From Halorussus salinisoli (GTDB taxonomy: Archaea; Halobacteriota; Halobacteria; Halobacteriales; Haladaptataceae): a stretch of 64,000 bases of DNA. The DNA lies in contig SZNP01000001.1 in assembly GCA_005239435.1 (NCBI GenBank), positions 1 to 64,000 of the forward strand. Reading direction: 5' to 3'. The notes below the pieces were generated by a model, which saw only the letters and a list, made by a program, of their open reading frames with translations, was not told the DNA's origin and ran no database searches. Both the position numbers and the translations under genes were made by a program. This document shows, one piece after another, positions 61,054 through 64,000 of this stretch (the first letter of the stretch is position 1; every line of letters begins with the position of its first letter).

Positions 61054-62541
61054 TCAGTCGATGTAGCCGAGGTCCTGCAGGCGGTCCTTCGCGTCGTCGC
61101 TCATGTCGTCCAGCACGTCGTCGTCCTCGACTTCCTTCCACTCGCCGCCGACGCCCTCCTCGAACTCCGAGAGCGCGCCTTCGAGTTCGACCTCCTCGTC
61201 GCTGCCGTCGCCGCGGGCGTTCGCCGTCTCGCCGGGGTCCGAATCGAGGTGATAGAACTCGTCTCCGATGCGCTCGTTGCGGATGTACTTGGCGTCGGGT
61301 CGGCGTGCGGCCCGCATCCGGGAGTAGAACCGCGAGTCGGTGTCCAATTCGATGCCAGCGTCGTTGGCCTTCTGCTCTAACTGCTTCAGTTCCACGACCG
61401 GCCGGTAGTACTCCACGAAGGCGTAGTCTCCTTCCGCAAAGTCCCGATAGTCGGCCGAGAGGAGCGAGCGCGTCCGGTCGAGGGGTACCGTCGAGCGCTC
61501 GGCGTCGACTCCGGTGTGGTCCAGCACGGTGTGATAGAGGTCCATCAGTTCGACCTGCTGGTCCTCGCGCGTGCCCGACTCCATCTCGGGGTGCTTGACC
61601 ATCAACGGGACGTTGACGAGGGGGTCGTAGATGCAGAACTCGTGGCCGTAGAGGTCGTGTTCGCCGTGGAGTTCGCCGTGGTCGGCGCAGACGACGACCA
61701 TCGTGTCTTCCCACTCGCCGTTGTCCTGCATCCACGAGAAGAGGCGCTGGAGTTGGGCGTCGATGTGGCGAATCTCGGCGTCGTACAGCCCTTCGATCGC
61801 CTCCCACTCGTCGTCGGAGATGTCGCGGGCCCCGCAGTTGTACTCCTTGGAGTTCTGGCAGACCTCGGTGGAATCGACGCCGGGCGCGAACTTCTGCTTG
61901 TATTCCTCCGGCGGGTGGTACGGCAGGTGGGCGTCCATCAGGTTGATGAACGCGAAGTAGTCGTCGTCGGCGTCGTCGATGAACTCCATCGTCCGGTCGA
62001 TGACCTGCGGAGTCTTCGAGTCCGCACCTTCACCGGAGGCCGTGTACTCGTGAATCTTGTTACCGACCGACACTAGCCAGTCGGCGACTTTCCGGAGCGA
62101 CTCGTTGTCGTTCATCGCCTTCCACGCCTTCGCTAGCGGTCCCGACAGCAGGTCGCCGGGCATCACCTCGAAGAAGTTGTCCTGGTCGTCGAAGCCGTCG
62201 GTGAGATGCGTGTAGGGTGTTATCCACGCGTTCGAGGAGTAGCAGGCCGTCTCGTAGCCCGCGCCCGACAGCGATTCGGCGAGTGTCGTCGCGCCTTCCA
62301 GATACGGGTTCTCCTGACTCGCGCCGTGTTCGCTCGGGTACATTCCGGTGAACAGGGAGGCGTGAACTGGGAGCGTCCACGGTGCGGGGGCGACTGCCTG
62401 CTCGAAGACGGCCGCCTCGTCGGCGAACCGCTCCAAGCCGGGCGTCGTCGGCCGGTCGTAGCCATAGACCGAAAGGTGGCTCTTGCGAACCGTGTCCATG
62501 ACCACGAAGACGACGTTCCCCGCAGAGGCGTCGTTAGTCAT
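61054..62541 (-). CDS. Sulfatase / alkaline-phosphatase superfamily hydrolase
   Basis: The 495-residue soluble protein has the metal motif NVVFVVMDTVRKSHLSVYGY, a nucleophile region APWTLPVHASLFTGMYPSEH with threonine in place of the formylglycine Cys/Ser, FINLMDAHLPYHPPEEY, and the second metal site VVVCADHGELHGEHDLYGHE. It is more like the AslA-type sulfatases than the homologue at 28494, and it ends RLQDLGYID, similar to that protein's tail. The substrate is unknown; the threonine suggests it is not a classical sulfatase. The ATG at 62541 is chosen; the frame extends five codons upstream. Confidence 0.87.
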   Translation of the reverse strand: MTNDASAGNVVFVVMDTVRKSHLSVYGYDRPTTPGLERFADEAAVFEQAVAPAPWTLPVHASLFTGMYPSEHGASQENPYLEGATTLAESLSGAGYETACYSSNAWITPYTHLTDGFDDQDNFFEVMPGDLLSGPLAKAWKAMNDNESLRKVADWLVSVGNKIHEYTASGEGADSKTPQVIDRTMEFIDDADDDYFAFINLMDAHLPYHPPEEYKQKFAPGVDSTEVCQNSKEYNCGARDISDDEWEAIEGLYDAEIRHIDAQLQRLFSWMQDNGEWEDTMVVVCADHGELHGEHDLYGHEFCIYDPLVNVPLMVKHPEMESGTREDQQVELMDLYHTVLDHTGVDAERSTVPLDRTRSLLSADYRDFAEGDYAFVEYYRPVVELKQLEQKANDAGIELDTDSRFYSRMRAARRPDAKYIRNERIGDEFYHLDSDPGETANARGDGSDEEVELEGALSEFEEGVGGEWKEVEDDDVLDDMSDDAKDRLQDLGYID

Positions 62542-62635
62542 ACCAGTACCGTCCAATCCGGGGCGGGATAAATATCCTGATGTTAGCCGCGTTCTATGGG
62601 AAGAATTACGTCATTTCGAGAGGAGAAATCCGGAC

Positions 62636-62998
62636 TTAGAACGGAGCCTGCGGACCTTCGTCGTCGTCGCCGTCGTCGTCGGTCGTCTCGCCGGGGAACG
62701 ACGGACTCATGCCGCCGCCGTGACCGCCTCCGCCGTCCATACCGGTGTCGGCGTGGACCGTCTCGATTTCGGGAATCTCCTTGACCATCCGGCTCTTGAT
62801 GGCCTGAATCGTCATCGGCGAGATGCCACAGCCACTGCACGCACCGCCCAACTGGATGTGAACTTCTCCGGTCTCGCGGTCGATGTTCTGGATAGCCGCG
62901 CTTCCCCCGTGCATCTGAATCTGCGGGAAGTTGCGTCGCAGGAAGTTGCTGACGCGCTCCTCGAGGTCGTCCCCTTCGTCCTGAGTTTCGGTGCTCAT
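62636..62998 (-). CDS. NFU-type Fe-S cluster scaffold protein
   Basis: The 120-residue protein is a single NifU C-terminal (NFU) domain with the cluster-binding CxxC in QLGGACSGCGISPMTIQA (Cys54, Cys57). The sequence before it (VSNFLRRNFPQIQMHGGSAA) is the standard NFU start, and a flexible Gly/His/Asp-rich tail (GGGGHGGGMSP) follows. It delivers [4Fe-4S] or [2Fe-2S] clusters to apoproteins. The ATG at 62998 is chosen, as upstream residues are basic and unrelated. Confidence 0.93.
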   Translation of the reverse strand: MSTETQDEGDDLEERVSNFLRRNFPQIQMHGGSAAIQNIDRETGEVHIQLGGACSGCGISPMTIQAIKSRMVKEIPEIETVHADTGMDGGGGHGGGMSPSFPGETTDDDGDDDEGPQAPF

Positions 62999-63417
62999 GC
63001 TACGAGGTTGGGTTCGGGAAGTCTTAGGCCTTTGGTTCGTTCCCCAGTTCGTTCGGCGAGCAAGGACTGAAACTCGCCGATTCACCCTCTGAGGCGCTCG
63101 GGCGCACTACCACCGGGCATCCTCGCTCGCACTCGTCGAACCGGAATACGATCGATTCGATATAGCGTAATAGTATTTATCACGTCTGTCCGGGGAGACT
63201 TCCCCTAGCTGGTCATCCCGGGACGGTTCAGCGAAGCTTCGACGAGGAAAACGGAAATTCGCCGACTCGAACTCGCTGACCGGCGTTCGACGCACTCGCG
63301 TTTCGGCTTTCCGCACAGTCGCGTTCGGCCGACGTCGACGCTAGCCGAACGCGACCGGACTCACGACGTCGACGTACTCGAACCGCATCGTGGAACCTAT
63401 CTCGTCGCCGACCTACT
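62999..63417. other. Intergenic region with a possible small-RNA or hairpin signal
   Basis: This 419 bp has no convincing protein gene. AGTATTTATCAC at about 63169-63181 looks like a rightward TATA box, and a GGGGA-GACT-TCCCC hairpin lies at 63192-63205, near the expected transcription start. A small RNA is possible but unproven. The rest is featureless. Confidence 0.35.
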
Positions 63418-63738
63418 CTAACTCTCGAAACCGAACACCCGCCGCAGTTGGGTCTCTATCTCCTCGACGTAGATGTCGAGCATCTCCTCGACCTTCTCGT
63501 CCTTGACGACGATGCCCTGCACGCGCTCGACCGGATTCTCCGGGAGTTCGACGCGGAACTCGCCGTCGCCCTCGTAGAAGGGTTCGCTCTCGTTCAGGAT
63601 CTGCTGGTCGATGGCGTGGATGAGTTCGGAGTCGTACTTGTCGTTGAGTCGGTTGAACGCGTTCTTGTACGCCTTCTGGAGTTCGTTGAAGTAGTTGGCG
63701 TACTTGTCCTCGAACTTCTCGGGGTCGAAGTCGGTCAT
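63418..63738 (-). CDS. Small acidic haloarchaeal protein, DUF5783-like
   Basis: The 106-residue protein is mostly helical: FDPEKFEDKYANYFNELQKA, NAFNRLNDKYDSELIHAID, then VELPENPVERVQGIVVKDEK and EEMLDIYVEEIETQLRRVFG. It resembles a conserved haloarchaeal family of unknown function (DUF5783). The ATG at 63738 is used because the residues encoded upstream are arginine-rich and unlike the rest. A single gene. Confidence 0.78.
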   Translation of the reverse strand: MTDFDPEKFEDKYANYFNELQKAYKNAFNRLNDKYDSELIHAIDQQILNESEPFYEGDGEFRVELPENPVERVQGIVVKDEKVEEMLDIYVEEIETQLRRVFGFES

Positions 63739-63866
63739 GTGCCGGAGTTGGACGAGAGCGAATAAAAGTTGGGCGGTGCGAGGCTCTCGGTCTCGCCGAG
63801 CCTTCGCCGCCCGGCGACGAACGACCGTATCGATACGTCCGGGATGGCTTCCCAGACCGAGGTCCG

Positions 63867-64000
63867 TCAACCTTCTCGGACGAACGCGGTTACGACCGCG
63901 GACTCGGCCTTTCGAAGGAGTTCACCCGCGTTGCTGGCGGCACAGTCGAGTTCCGCCGCGACGTCTTCGACCGCTCCCGACCGTGGAACCTCGTAGTAGC
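63867..64000 (-). CDS. Bacterio-opsin activator-type HTH protein, C-terminal fragment
   Basis: Only the last 44 codons lie in the window. They read YYEVPRSGAVEDVAAELDCA, then ASNAGELLRKAESAVVTAFV and stop at 63867. This is the end of an HTH_10 domain, whose hallmark is GYY.VPR...L..VA..L followed by a helix with LRRAE. HTH_10 proteins are haloarchaeal transcription regulators such as Bat. The sensory part, if any, lies outside. The acidic serine-asparagine turn replaces the more usual SxxAxSE, so DNA contact may differ. Confidence 0.82.
   Translation of the reverse strand, partial: YYEVPRSGAVEDVAAELDCAASNAGELLRKAESAVVTAFVREG

Overview
The window is chromosomal DNA from a haloarchaeon (class Halobacteria). 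The evidence is the archaeal 16S rRNA 5' end on the minus strand at the left edge, uniformly high-GC genes encoding very acidic proteins, many TATA-like boxes placed about 25 nt before start codons (leaderless transcripts), and archaeal-type replication, tRNA and signal peptidase proteins. The genus cannot be fixed by eye.

Layout. At 1-1000 lie the first 374 nt of 16S rRNA and a ladder of repeated rRNA promoters, transcribed leftward. At 1.2-10.9 kb are housekeeping genes: chromatin protein MC1, an AbrB-like protein, pyrD, pheST, a methyltransferase, aspartate kinase, a KaiC-like protein lacking a normal Walker A motif, and a GNAT-like protein. At 10.9-19 kb is a conserved oriC1 neighbourhood: PolD small subunit, a Sec11-type signal peptidase, orc1/cdc6, a 1.9 kb intergenic origin, then oapA-oapB-oapC. 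The origin has an AT-rich unwinding element bracketed by inverted ORB elements with G-strings and several families of short repeats. ORB copies also lie 5-14 kb away at 10.87, 21.75 and 30.05 kb. At 19-25.3 kb are a MATE transporter, two peptides of about 30 residues, a histidine kinase, a ferredoxin, a phosphoesterase and purO.

At 25.4-28.1 kb a tRNA-Gln gene begins a likely small integrated element. A 15-bp piece of the tRNA 3' end recurs at 28118-28132, and between the copies are a methyltransferase unusually rich in GATC, a DUF4188 protein and possible transposase debris. At 28.3-39 kb are a sulfatase-family protein, Cgi121 of KEOPS, Hel308, malate dehydrogenase, small regulatory or stress proteins, and the Hef helicase-nuclease. 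At 39.2-44.7 kb are a GntP permease and the CBS protein-glyS-polyprenol kinase operon. At 44.9-52.3 kb is a complete peptide-type ABC transporter (binding protein, two permeases, two ATPases) with a trailing membrane protein. At 52.6-58.3 kb are small proteins and PolD large subunit, interrupted at its active-site motif by a 494-residue homing-endonuclease intein. At 58.4-64 kb are a rubredoxin-like protein, panE, a UPF0104 membrane protein, a second sulfatase-family protein, an NFU Fe-S scaffold, a small acidic protein and the 3' end of a bacterio-opsin-activator-type HTH gene.

The replication and repair genes (both PolD subunits, Orc1, OapABC, Hel308, Hef) share one 48 kb stretch around the origin. 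Hel308, Hef and PolD large subunit each carry a likely PCNA-binding (PIP) motif. The least explained material is the repeat architecture of the origin, the distal ORB sites, two 23-bp tandem arrays at gene 3' ends, and the tRNA-Gln-linked insertion.
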